DNA of 33,770 nt from Hyphomonadaceae bacterium (lineage in GTDB: Bacteria > Pseudomonadota > Alphaproteobacteria > Caulobacterales > Hyphomonadaceae), in NCBI GenBank assembly GCA_947474455.1, contig CANJIL010000032.1, forward strand, positions 1-33,770, in the 5' to 3' direction. Position numbers and translations under genes: made by a program. Position 1 is the stretch's first letter, and every line of letters begins with the position of its first letter. Shown here one piece after another: positions 1 through 7,124 of the stretch. Below the pieces are notes generated by a model, which was not told the DNA's origin, made no database searches, and saw nothing but the letters and a program-made list of their open reading frames with translations.

Positions 1-933
1 CACAGCCTCATCGCTCGTCAAGTTGATCGACAGAGATGCGATTGCATCGTCAATATGGTTTGGCGTGAGTGCGCCCACGATCGGCGCAGCGACGACCGGA
101 TTGCGACGCAGCCGGGCCAGTGCGACCTGCGCCTGGTTCACATCGCGCTCGGCGGCGATGGCATCCACCGCATTGACAATTTTCTCGTCGCTTGCCGTCG
201 TGGGGTCATCGCGACTGGCATAGGTAGCCTCGGCTTTCGAGCGTGCGCTTGTCGCGCCCCATGGCCGGGCGAGGCGTCCGCACGCGAGCGGGCTGTAGGC
301 CATCGTCTGTCCGCCTTCGTCGGCGCAGAGCGGCAGCATCTCGCGCTCTTCCTCGCAAGCGAGCAGATTGTAAGTGTCCTGCATCGACACGAAACGCGAC
401 CAACCGTTCGTCTTCTGCAGATGAAGCGCCTTGCCGAATTCCCAAGCCATCATCGAAGACGCGCCGAGATAGCGCACCTTCCCCATCTTCACGAGATCAT
501 GCAGCGCTTCCAGCGTCTCTTCCCTCGGTGTTGCCTGATCGCGGCGATGAATCGGATAGAGATCAATGTAGTCGACGCCGAGCCGCCGGAGACTGTGGTC
601 GATCTCTGTCATGATCGCCTCGCGCGACAGGCCGATGGCGTTTGGGCCATTGCGCGTGGAAGCGGACAACTTGGTGGCGATGACCACACCATCGCGATTG
701 GTGACATCCCTGAGCGCCCCGCCCAGAATCTTCTCGCTCGATCCGTTGGAATACATGTCGGCGGTGTCAAAGAAGTTGATCCCCGCTCTGACCGCGCGGC
801 GGATCAGTGCGCCGCTGGCGTCCTCGTTCAGCGACCAGGCGGGATAACCGCGGACTGACTCTCCAAAGCTCATACAACCGATGCAGATCGGGGAGATATC
901 GAGACCGGTGCGGCCGAGCTTGACGTATTGCAT
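1..933 (-). CDS. aldo/keto reductase, partial (3' end beyond window)
   Basis: NADPH-dependent aldo/keto reductase of the aryl-alcohol dehydrogenase-like group, reducing aldehydes or ketones in the cytoplasm; the natural substrate cannot be read from sequence. The frame is open for 311 codons from ATG 933 to the left edge without a stop, so the C-terminus (about 20 residues or more) is missing. The start MQYVKLGRTGL is the family's usual N-terminus. The catalytic tetrad is visible: Asp56 and Tyr61 in FFDTADMYSNG, Lys88 in VIATKLS and His129 in DLYPIHR. The segment MAYSPLACGRLARPWG matches the family's SPLARGRL cofactor loop. It is transcribed divergently from a decayed TetR gene, and two palindromes between them may be the operator. 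The family call is firm; the exact substrate is not. Confidence 0.88.
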   Translation of the reverse strand, partial: MQYVKLGRTGLDISPICIGCMSFGESVRGYPAWSLNEDASGALIRRAVRAGINFFDTADMYSNGSSEKILGGALRDVTNRDGVVIATKLSASTRNGPNAIGLSREAIMTEIDHSLRRLGVDYIDLYPIHRRDQATPREETLEALHDLVKMGKVRYLGASSMMAWEFGKALHLQKTNGWSRFVSMQDTYNLLACEEEREMLPLCADEGGQTMAYSPLACGRLARPWGATSARSKAEATYASRDDPTTASDEKIVNAVDAIAAERDVNQAQVALARLRRNPVVAAPIVGALTPNHIDDAIASLSINLTSDEAV

Positions 934-960
934 CCTTACGCCCTCGCAGCTTACAAACGG

Positions 961-986
961 TCGATCGTCCGATTGTTGACGATCGA
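961..986. promoter_or_regulatory. inverted repeat between aldo/keto reductase and TetR gene
   Basis: Perfect 9-bp arms TCGATCGTC (961-969) and GACGATCGA (978-986) with an 8-nt spacer lie 28 nt upstream of the reductase start. Position suggests promoter or operator function. Assignment to the neighbouring TetR protein is inference. Confidence 0.4.
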
Positions 987-989
987 GAC

Positions 990-1003
990 CGGACAATTGT
1001 CCG
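990..1003. promoter_or_regulatory. 14-bp perfect palindrome, candidate TetR operator
   Basis: CGGACAATTGTCCG is a perfect 14-bp palindrome in the divergent intergenic region. Its length and symmetry fit TetR-family operators, and it lies next to a TetR-family coding remnant. No -35/-10 could be placed with confidence. Confidence 0.5.
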
Positions 1004-1008
1004 TTTAG

Positions 1009-1596
1009 TTAAGAAGACCGACGGCTGACGACGAAGAAACACTGCGTGCCGATGCACGCGCCAACCGGGATCACCTCCTAGATGTGGCGAGGACAGTCCT
1101 TGCGGCCGATCCGACAGCTCCGCTCAGCACCATCGCTAAGACCGCTGGCGTCGGCCAGGGGACGCTTTATCGCCACTTCCCGACCCGCGAGGCGCTGGTG
1201 CTGGGCGTCTATCGCAAAGAGATCGATGCGATCGTGGCGCTTGCGCCGACGCTGCTGGCCGAGCATTCGCCGCTGCGGGCCTTCCGTCTGTGGTGCGACC
1301 GGCTCGCGAAATCCAGCAGGATAAAGCATGGGATCGCCGATGCGCTTCATGCGGCGATATCGGGCCAGGACATTCGCGAGACCTATGAGCCGATGGTGGC
1401 CGCAGTTCGCCGGATGCTGGATTCCTGCGAGGCTTCCGGCGACATTCGTCCGGGCGGCGACGCAGAAGATGTCCTGACATTCCTCGGCGTATTGTGGCGC
1501 ACACCGGCTACTACCGCCGGCAAAGTACGGGCGAGCTAGCTCCTAGCGTTTGTCCGTCGCGGGTTGGGCGCCGATGACGCGGAACCGCGAGGATAG
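1009..1596 (+). pseudogene. TetR-family regulator (SbtR-like C-terminus), lost start and in-frame amber codon
   Basis: The reading frame encodes a TetR repressor: the helix-turn-helix core is IAKTAGVGQGTLYRHFPTRE, followed by an SbtR-type ligand domain (FRLWCDRLAK, EDVLTFLGVLWR). Homology to the family's N-terminus (LRADARANRDHLLDVA) begins well upstream of the first usable start, GTG 1084, which would cut the first HTH helix. In-frame codons run back to a stop at 1006 with no ATG, GTG or TTG before that homology. At the 3' end an amber codon at 1537-1539 interrupts the frame. The next codons (LLAFVRRGLGADD, to the stop at 1594) look like the family's usual LLDLVLRGL ending. I read this as a gene with a lost start and a nonsense mutation. 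A shortened 151-residue protein from GTG 1084 is the alternative. Confidence 0.6.
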
Positions 1597-1601
1597 GGAG
1601 G

Positions 1602-2087
1602 CTAGATTGCCTGGCTGGGGGCGACGTGGACCGGCGCAGGCGGCGGACTGGCGACAGCATCGGGGCTTTCGCCTGCCTTGCGGAGAAGCACGTCGATCTG
1701 GTTGAGGCTCGGCGCGGGGCTGCCGGCGGCTTGCGCCGCGACGCGGATACGATCGGCGGAGACCCCCTTGGCGACCAGATCGTCGGCGACTGCGGAGAGA
1801 CGGGTCAGGGCAAGCTGCAAGGCGCGCGGACCATCCACGCGAGAATTGATCCGTGCAACGAGGTCGATGCCGTCAGGCTGGCAACTGGCGGCCGTTTCGC
1901 TGATACGATCTATGAGGGCAAGCGCCTGTGGTGAAGCGACCGTCTCACCCGAAGCGAAATAGATCGAAAGGCTGCCGCGCGGGCACGACGCATATTCCGG
2001 CGCCGACGATACGGTCTGTGCGCGCGCGCTTGTCGCGACAAGAACAAGAGCGAACGCTGCGCCGAGAAAAATGGGGATACGCATCAT
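1602..2087 (-). CDS. secreted OmpA-like periplasmic protein
   Basis: A 161-residue exported protein. The signal peptide runs from MMRIPIFLGAAFALVLVA to a likely cleavage after SARA|Q. The mature part resembles a divergent OmpA/MotB C-terminal domain: a beta-strand segment SLSIYFASGETVASPQA (compare the family's YFDFDS), a helix with regularly spaced leucines, then a second conserved half with VAKGVSADRIRVAAQ resembling the LxxxGxxxxRI motif. The C-terminal tail is Pro/Ala-rich. ATG 2087 was chosen because it places the signal peptide at the N-terminus; an upstream TTG (2108) is less likely. Peptidoglycan binding is the family role; whether it holds here is inference, as the binding Asp/Arg are not all evident. 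Confidence 0.6.
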   Translation of the reverse strand: MMRIPIFLGAAFALVLVATSARAQTVSSAPEYASCPRGSLSIYFASGETVASPQALALIDRISETAASCQPDGIDLVARINSRVDGPRALQLALTRLSAVADDLVAKGVSADRIRVAAQAAGSPAPSLNQIDVLLRKAGESPDAVASPPPAPVHVAPSQAI

Positions 2088-2199
2088 GGTTACTGTACGG
2101 ACGGACAACCGTCAGGCGTCCATTGAGTCCAGTCATGCAGGACAGGCGCCGAGTGTAAACGCCACACACGAATGATCATGTGTGGCGCTTCTGCACCGA

Positions 2200-2337
2200 C
2201 TATTGCTTTGCGTCTTCGGCGGCGTTGTCGATCGCATTGCCGGTCGCCCTCACATCTTCACCAACACCCTCAACCGTGTTGCAGGCGGCGGCGGAAGCCG
2301 CGAGCATAAAAACGAGAGCCGCAAAAGCCGTCTTCAT
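2200..2337 (-). CDS. entericidin EcnA/EcnB-like small lipoprotein
   Basis: A 45-residue lipoprotein starting at ATG 2337; GGAG six bases upstream favours this ATG over the adjacent one at 2340. The sequence has a short signal peptide with lipobox-like SAAAC, then the hallmark NTVEGVGEDVRATGNAID, nearly identical to the entericidin consensus (CNTxxGxGxDxxxxGxxI), and a short acidic tail. Entericidins are outer-envelope lipoproteins of the EcnAB stress/lysis type; in many alphaproteobacteria they are abundant and of unknown role. It stands alone between the OmpA-like gene and the DUF1328 gene. Confidence 0.85.
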   Translation of the reverse strand: MKTAFAALVFMLAASAAACNTVEGVGEDVRATGNAIDNAAEDAKQ

Positions 2338-2528
2338 CATAATCTCCATGTCCCGTCGGCGGATTAGCCAACCGCCACCTCAACGCTTTGCCGATTGGGA
2401 TGTTCCGTAAATACGCAACAATCCCTTCGCAGGCGAAACGACACCTGTGAGTCGGCCGCCTGCACGGAACACACCGCAATGCCGCGCGTTGGTTTCTCAA
2501 CGCAATTTACCTTGTGGAGGAGTGCGCC

Positions 2529-2702
2529 ATGTTGGGATGGGCTCTTGTATTCTTCGTTCTCGCCTTGGCGGCTGCCGCACTTGGATTTGGCGGCCTGGCG
2601 GGTGCTGCCGCGTTTAATATGCAGATACTGTTCGTCATCTTCTTTACGTTGACGATCCTAGCGTTCGTCGTCCGGGCCGTGCAGGGACGATCGGTGCTTT
2701 AG
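2529..2702 (+). CDS. DUF1328 (YtjA-like) small inner-membrane protein
   Basis: A 57-residue protein with two hydrophobic segments. MLGWALVFFVLALAAAALGF followed by GGLAGAAA is the DUF1328 signature, and the second helix is ILFVIFFTLTILAFVV. A strong Shine-Dalgarno GGAGGAG sits 6-12 nt before ATG 2529; the in-frame GTG at 2514 overlaps that sequence and is rejected as start. The family is widespread in proteobacteria and often stress-induced; its molecular role is unknown. The gene appears monocistronic. Confidence 0.88.
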   Translation: MLGWALVFFVLALAAAALGFGGLAGAAAFNMQILFVIFFTLTILAFVVRAVQGRSVL

Positions 2703-2917
2703 GCGAAAGATCCATCCAGAGGGTTTGCGTGAGGTCCGCATGGTGCCGGCCTCTTCGCATGCATAGGGGCACCCAATCGCGTCCCGGACCTGCCCGCGCC
2801 CGGATCGGACCATGCACATTCACGGATTTGCGCGAGCGTCGTCGACGAATCCCGGTTGCTCAGGATGCGGGACGCGGTAGCTCCGCGCAAATTCGATCGG
2901 AATGATTGGAGGTACAC

Positions 2918-3335
2918 GTGTCAGATGTTGTACCTAAGGAAGAGTTTCTCTATGGTGCCGGTGGCGTGAAGATCTTCGTCCGCTTCTGGCGGCCGCAGCC
3001 AGCCCGCCCGGCATCATCGTCATCAGTCACGGCTTCAATTCGCACACCCGCCAATTTGCGTGGGCCGCGCAGCCCGGTCGGCGTGCTATGGAAGGCTGAC
3101 AGGCGACTGGAAGCGAGCTTCCCGAAGATCACGCTGCCGGATCCTGATCCAGCACGGTTCGCAGGACAAGGCGAACGCGCCAGCGGGCAGCGAGTTCTTC
3201 CAAAAGACCGCCAGCTCGAAGGGCAAGACGCTGAAGGTCTGCGATGGCCGTTTTCACGACCTGCTGGCCGACACCGGCAAGGAAGGCGTGATGGCGGACA
3301 TCCAGGCGTGGATCGACGGGCAAATTCCGAATTAG
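2918..3335 (+). pseudogene. alpha/beta-hydrolase (monoacylglycerol lipase-like), deleted and frameshifted
   Basis: Three frame segments reassemble into one hydrolase. Frame a from GTG 2918 (preceded by GGAGG) gives EEFLYGAGGVKIFVRFWRPQ. After a one-base loss near 3008, frame b gives GIIVISHGFNSHTRQFAWAA, the oxyanion HG strand. Then most of the core is missing, including the nucleophile elbow G-x-S-x-G. The C-terminus resumes as FPKITLP and, after another shift near 3140, as LIQHGSQDKANAPAGSEFF with the acid Asp and the His in DGRFHDLL, ending at TAG 3333. About half the normal length of 270-300 residues remains. The missing nucleophile means it cannot be an active lipase. An internal deletion plus two indels argues for real decay, not sequencing error. 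Confidence 0.82.
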
Positions 3336-3341
3336 GCGCGG

Positions 3342-4103
3342 CTACATCGTGTCCCTAAGGTCCTGGAGCACGCGTTCGGCCGCATCGAGGCGGACGAGGC
3401 CGCTGCGTGGATCGTCGATGTCGAGCACGGTATAGATCGTCAGCGAGACAGCGGCGGCGAAGAAGCCGCCGTGGATGAGGCCGCGCCTGCCATGCCGCGC
3501 CATGGCGTGGCCGGCGAGCAGCCCGCTGAGCAGGGCGACGCCGATCAAGAGGCAGAGCACAAGGCCTGGCAAATGGGTGCCGAGCGTGACCTTCCGCTCC
3601 GTGGCGATCTCGATCATCCTCGTAATGGATGGCAGCACGACCTGGGCGGCGAACTGGCGTTCGGGCTTCACCACGGCGGCGCCGACTCCTGTCCAGATCT
3701 GCGACTGGAGCTGTTCGGCCCCTTCGAACGCCTTGTGCGGATCACTGCCGCTGTCGATCATGCGGTAGGCTGCGATCCTGGCATCGAGATAGAGGGGGAA
3801 GAGTTTCATCACCGCGCGCAGGTCGTTGGGCTCAAGGAGGTCGATGGCGAGGTAGGCGGTGCTGATGGCGTTGGCTTCCTCGATGATGAGGTCGCGGCGA
3901 TTGTCGAGCCGGTTGACGGCGCCGGCGAAGGCGAAGCCGAGCAGCAGGCCAAGCAGGGCGAACACCGCGCCATCGATGATGCTGGTCTCGGCGGACCCCT
4001 CGGCGGACTGCCTGAAGCGCTGGCCAAGCCAGAGGCCGCCCATGATAAACACCAGCATGCCGGCAAACAGGCCGAGGCACAGGACAGCAGGAGGCAACAT
4101 CAT
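3342..4103 (-). CDS. DUF4239 family integral membrane protein
   Basis: A 253-residue membrane protein with two N-terminal transmembrane helices (about 5-25 and 44-64), a long soluble middle region and two C-terminal helices (about 175-197 and 208-228). The block FALLGLLLGFAFAGAVNRLD followed by RRDLIIEEANAISTAYL is the DUF4239 (bestrophin-like) signature. Function is unknown; the fold relation to bestrophin channels is only predicted for the family. No partner gene is adjacent: the 3' end nearly touches the convergent lipase pseudogene, and upstream lies the tRNA on the other strand. Confidence 0.8.
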   Translation of the reverse strand: MMLPPAVLCLGLFAGMLVFIMGGLWLGQRFRQSAEGSAETSIIDGAVFALLGLLLGFAFAGAVNRLDNRRDLIIEEANAISTAYLAIDLLEPNDLRAVMKLFPLYLDARIAAYRMIDSGSDPHKAFEGAEQLQSQIWTGVGAAVVKPERQFAAQVVLPSITRMIEIATERKVTLGTHLPGLVLCLLIGVALLSGLLAGHAMARHGRRGLIHGGFFAAAVSLTIYTVLDIDDPRSGLVRLDAAERVLQDLRDTM

Positions 4104-4232
4104 GTGCTCAGCTAATCCCGCAAATGGACGGCGTCCAGATGGCCGAACAGGGTGATAAGAGGCGAATCTCGCTTCGAATGCACCCGGTTTCCATAAATCT
4201 AAAAATGCGTATGGTGCCGGCCTTCACCGGTG

Positions 4233-4308
4233 GGGCCTGTAGCTCAATGGTTAGAGCCGGCCGCTCATAACGGTCTGGTTGCAGGTTCGAGTCCTGCCGG
4301 GCCCACCA
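4233..4308 (+). tRNA. tRNA with CAU anticodon (probably tRNA-Ile2; Met possible)
   Basis: A complete cloverleaf of 76 nt with encoded CCA. Acceptor GGGCCTG pairs with CGGGCCC; D-stem GCTC/GAGC; anticodon stem GGCCG/CGGTC with loop CTCATAA (anticodon CAT); T-arm GCAGG-TTCGAGT-CCTGC. The G1-C72 pair excludes initiator tRNA. The short D-loop (AATGGTTA) and overall similarity to bacterial ileX-type tRNAs favour the lysidine-modified Ile2 reading AUA, but an elongator Met identity cannot be excluded by eye. Confidence 0.92.
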
Positions 4309-4437
4309 ATCCTTCGTCCTGCTCGGTTCGAATGCGCGGGCAACATGCTCTCAGAGGCGAATTGCGGGCGCTCGCGCGGGCGCCGAAATCCAGAGCGCTG
4401 CTAGATACACGTTTCTCAACGCGGATCTCATCCGACA

Positions 4438-4486
4438 TTAGCGCGCCAGGAGGTCCTGCTCGCGGCACAGGGCCCTGGCGCGCTAA
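4438..4486. repeat. 13-bp perfect inverted repeat downstream of the tRNA
   Basis: Arms TTAGCGCGCCAGG (4438-4450) and CCTGGCGCGCTAA (4474-4486) flank a 23-nt loop in the otherwise gene-free stretch 4309-4540. There is no T-run on either side, so a simple intrinsic terminator is doubtful. Its place fits the end of the minus-strand operon 5351-4541, or a structured RNA element. Confidence 0.55.
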
Positions 4487-4540
4487 GCGATCTTTCATCG
4501 GACTGGGACGGGTTCGACGAGATACATTGGAGCACGTCCC

Positions 4541-4657
4541 TTACTGTTTGCGCGGCGGTGATCCGCCGCGACAGTACAGCCCGACGACGCCCAGGACCAA
4601 GGCAAAACAGCTCATCACCGCGATAACGCCCGGTATAAATAGGTTTTCAATGCTCAT
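4541..4657 (-). CDS. 38-residue single-span membrane protein
   Basis: A short frame starting at ATG 4657, five bases after the stop of the upstream lipoprotein gene, and ending at TAA 4541. The product begins MSIENLFIPGVIAVMSCFAL, continues with a hydrophobic stretch to GLY and ends in a charged tail (CRGGSPPRKQ). This is one transmembrane helix with a positive cytoplasmic end. Tight spacing suggests it is the last gene of the 5351-4541 operon. No family is recognised. The ribosome-binding sequence is weak (GAAG), so expression may depend on coupling. Confidence 0.5.
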   Translation of the reverse strand: MSIENLFIPGVIAVMSCFALVLGVVGLYCRGGSPPRKQ

Positions 4658-4662
4658 GGTCG

Positions 4663-4941
4663 CTATGCTTCAGGCTGGTTAACGGGCGCGCAGGAGGGAA
4701 GGCGAACCAGATTGTCAGCGTCGCAGCTGAAGGCCTTGCCGTCGACTTTTGCCTCCCAGGTCACGCGCACAGAGTTCGCGTCGTGTTTCGAGATGACAAT
4801 ATCGGCGGCGTCTGTGTTGCCTAATGCTTCCATCGTCGCGGTTTTCAATTTTGTTTCGAGATCAGCGACGGTCGGCTCCGAACAGGCCGCCAGAGCGGCA
4901 GACGCGAGCACCGCGCCAACAACAAATCTTGCAATTTTCAT
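4663..4941 (-). CDS. small lipoprotein, conserved hypothetical
   Basis: A 92-residue protein with a lipoprotein signal peptide: MKIARFVVGAVLASAALAAC, lipobox LAAC at Cys19-20. The mature region has an amphipathic helix (DLETKLKTATMEALG), then a beta-rich part with VRVTWEAKVDGKAFSCDADN. The two Cys near the C-terminus (CDAD and PSCAP) could form a disulfide in the periplasm. Its ATG overlaps the stop of the upstream gene by 4 nt, so the two are translationally coupled. No characterised family is recognised. Confidence 0.7.
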   Translation of the reverse strand: MKIARFVVGAVLASAALAACSEPTVADLETKLKTATMEALGNTDAADIVISKHDANSVRVTWEAKVDGKAFSCDADNLVRLPSCAPVNQPEA

Positions 4942-5351
4942 AAGGCGCTCTCCTTCATGTGAGACGTGTCCGCTTTGGGCGTGCGATGGGGGGTCTTCTG
5001 CGTGACCCGGTAGGTCAGCGACCGGCCATCGCTTTCGTGAATGGTGAGGTAGTCTCCGACTGCGAGCCGATGCTCGCCGAGCCGATAAACCGGCTCGTCA
5101 GCGCCTTCGCGCATCTCGTCGTAGTGGAAGAACCAGTTGCTTCCATTGTGCGACAACCTGCCATCGGCATCCTTGTCCTCACCCGGCTTGAACCGGATGA
5201 CGGTGCAGTCCTCGCGGTGATCGCGCCATTCCGCTGCGTCGAGGTGGTCGTTCGCATCCAGCGGCGCCACAACAACATAACCTTGGCCGTCGTCTCCCCC
5301 CGGGAAGCCGGGGTTTCGGGCTAGCCTGAGAACGATCTGATGCAAGGACAT
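4938..5351 (-). CDS. conserved hypothetical, first gene of a box-controlled operon
   Basis: A 137-residue soluble protein, rich in charged and aromatic residues, without signal peptide or membrane span. A recognisable block is NGSNWFFHYDEMREGADEPV followed by YRLGEHRLAVGDYLTIHE and TYRVTQ, which reads as a small beta domain. I recognise no named domain. It heads an operon with the lipoprotein (4-nt overlap) and the 38-residue membrane protein. An FNR-type box centred 57.5 nt upstream of its start is shared with the divergent histidine kinase gene, which ties this unknown protein to the oxygen-responsive set. Confidence 0.7.
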   Translation of the reverse strand: MSLHQIVLRLARNPGFPGGDDGQGYVVVAPLDANDHLDAAEWRDHREDCTVIRFKPGEDKDADGRLSHNGSNWFFHYDEMREGADEPVYRLGEHRLAVGDYLTIHESDGRSLTYRVTQKTPHRTPKADTSHMKESAL

Positions 5352-5401
5352 AGCGGCCTCCCCTCATGAGAGACGGCTAGCATCGCCCGTGGGATCGCCG
5401 T

Positions 5402-5415
5402 CTGATCCACGTCAA
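5402..5415. promoter_or_regulatory. FNR/FixK-type box in the divergent kinase/operon promoter
   Basis: CTGATCCACGTCAA matches TTGAY-N4-RTCAA at 9 of 10 positions. Its centre lies 57.5 nt from the start at 5351 and 56.5 nt from the start at 5465, almost exactly midway, so it could serve both directions. Confidence 0.65.
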
Positions 5416-5464
5416 AGCTCACCCATTAGTTTTGTGGCGTCTGGACCGATGATGGTGACGAGGC

Positions 5465-7102
5465 TTGCAAGTGACCGACCCGGCGAAACCTCAGCCCCAC
5501 TCTGAGCCTGCGCCGGCTGGCGTAATTCCTGGCAACCCTGTAGAGCTGCGCGATGTTTTTCCGCTCGCCGGCGCGAACTTGAAGGATTTGATTTCGGACA
5601 ACCGTTTCCTGGTCGTGCCGGAGACGATGGTCGACGGTCTGATCGTCATAGATTTGAACGGGATCATTCACTATGTGAACCCGGCCTGCGTGCGGCTTTT
5701 CAACTATTCGTTCGACGAGCTGATTGGCCAAAATGTCAAGATGCTCATGCCTTCGCCCTTTCGGGAGGAGCATGACGGCTACCTCGCCCGTCATCGGGAG
5801 ACGGGCGTCAGGCGCATCATCGGAATCGGACGCGAACTCCAGGGCCTGAAGTCGGATGGCACTGTCTTTCCGATGTACCTGTCGGTCGGCGAAGCCCGCG
5901 CGGACGATGAGGCGATCTTCGTGGGCATCATCTATGATCTTACGGAGAAAAAGCGCTCCGAAGAGATCATCCTCCATCACCAGAAGATGGATGCGATCGG
6001 CCAGCTCTCTGGCGGCATCGCCCACGACTTCAACAACATTCTCAGCGTGATCAGCGGCAATCTCGAAATGATTGCAGCGGCGGACCTCCCGCCGGCAGCG
6101 CGGCGCGCGGTCGTGCGCGCCGAAGATGCGGCGAAACGTGCGGCGCGGATCACCCAACGCCTCCTCGCCTTTGCGCGCCGGCAACCATTGCGCGAGCAGA
6201 CGGTTGCGCTGAACGCCGTACTGGAGGACATGTCCGACATTCTGCAGCGCTCCATCGGCGAGAGCGTTGAGGTTGTGATGCATCTAGCGCCCGACGCGGG
6301 CGAGGTCGCGACCGACATCGACCAGTTCGAGACCGCTGTGCTGAATCTGGCCGTCAACGCGCGCGACGCCATGCCCAACGGCGGAATGTTGACCATCGAG
6401 ACCGAGGGCGTGCGGTTCGACGACGATGCGCAATCGGCGCAGGAGGCGCCCGCGGGTGAGTATATCCGGGTGTCCGTCTCCGACACCGGCATCGGCATGT
6501 CGCCCGAGGTGTGTGCGCGCGCAATCGAGCCATTCTTCACGACCAAAGAAGTCGGATCGGGCACCGGACTCGGACTGAGCATGGTCTACGGCTTCATGAA
6601 GCAGATCGGCGGCCACGCGCGCCTTTACAGCGAAGTCGGCCGTGGAACGCGGGTCAGCCTGTTCTTCCCGCGCCATCGGGCAAATACCGCCGTCGAGGCC
6701 CGCGAAACCGACGTCTGGGCGCCGGACGGACGTGGCGAGACGATCCTAGTTGTCGAGGACGATCCCGATGTGCGACTGATCACAGTGTCGCGTCTGGAGG
6801 GCCTCGGCTATCGCGTCAGGATCGCGGTGGACGGCAGGACGGCGCTTGAAGCTGTTCGCGCCCATGCGGAAATCAAGCTCGCACTCGTGGATGTGGTCAT
6901 GCCGGGCGGAATGGACGGACATGCGCTCGCGGACGAGATCGGGCGGATCGCGCCCCACGTGAAACTCATCCTGACATCGGGGTATTCGCCACGCATGGCA
7001 GCATCTGGCGCCCGCTCGAACCTGCCATTCCTGTCAAAGCCCGCCACCCGGGCCCAGACAGCGCAAATCGTTCGCAAGGTCCTCGATGGCGAGCGCTCCT
7101 AG
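5465..7102 (+). CDS. hybrid histidine kinase with FixL-like heme-PAS domain and C-terminal receiver
   Basis: A 545-residue soluble sensor. Order: PAS about 45-160; HisKA with phospho-acceptor His187 in GGIAHDFNN; HATPase with N-box Asn298 (NLAVNARDA), DTGIGM at 340 and GTGLGL at 366; receiver 426-540 with Asp432/Asp433, phospho-acceptor Asp476 (LALVDVVMP) and Lys525. The PAS block MPSPFREEHDGYL (His103) and RRIIGIGRELQG (Arg123) matches the FixL heme-binding consensus: proximal His on the F helix and the ligand-stabilising Arg. An O2-sensing heme kinase is therefore likely, though binding is inferred. Start TTG 5465 is uncertain; GTG 5471 is an alternative. No membrane span. The kinase lies opposite a wrecked response regulator gene, so its own receiver or a distant partner must relay the signal. 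Confidence 0.88.
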   Translation: MQVTDPAKPQPHSEPAPAGVIPGNPVELRDVFPLAGANLKDLISDNRFLVVPETMVDGLIVIDLNGIIHYVNPACVRLFNYSFDELIGQNVKMLMPSPFREEHDGYLARHRETGVRRIIGIGRELQGLKSDGTVFPMYLSVGEARADDEAIFVGIIYDLTEKKRSEEIILHHQKMDAIGQLSGGIAHDFNNILSVISGNLEMIAAADLPPAARRAVVRAEDAAKRAARITQRLLAFARRQPLREQTVALNAVLEDMSDILQRSIGESVEVVMHLAPDAGEVATDIDQFETAVLNLAVNARDAMPNGGMLTIETEGVRFDDDAQSAQEAPAGEYIRVSVSDTGIGMSPEVCARAIEPFFTTKEVGSGTGLGLSMVYGFMKQIGGHARLYSEVGRGTRVSLFFPRHRANTAVEARETDVWAPDGRGETILVVEDDPDVRLITVSRLEGLGYRVRIAVDGRTALEAVRAHAEIKLALVDVVMPGGMDGHALADEIGRIAPHVKLILTSGYSPRMAASGARSNLPFLSKPATRAQTAQIVRKVLDGERS

Positions 7103-7124
7103 CGCGGAGTGGGACAGCCCATCT

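Noticed and set aside
55-858. 267-codon plus-strand frame over the aldo/keto reductase
   Set aside because: No family features; the opposite strand holds a clear reductase with catalytic residues.
3471-4115. 214-codon plus-strand frame
   Set aside because: Antisense shadow of the DUF4239 gene; composition is repetitive Glu/Ala/Gly typical of complement frames.
4230-4682. 150-codon plus-strand frame beginning MGPVAQWLEP
   Set aside because: It is a translation of the tRNA gene and the spacer behind it; this peptide start is a well-known false gene over tRNAs.
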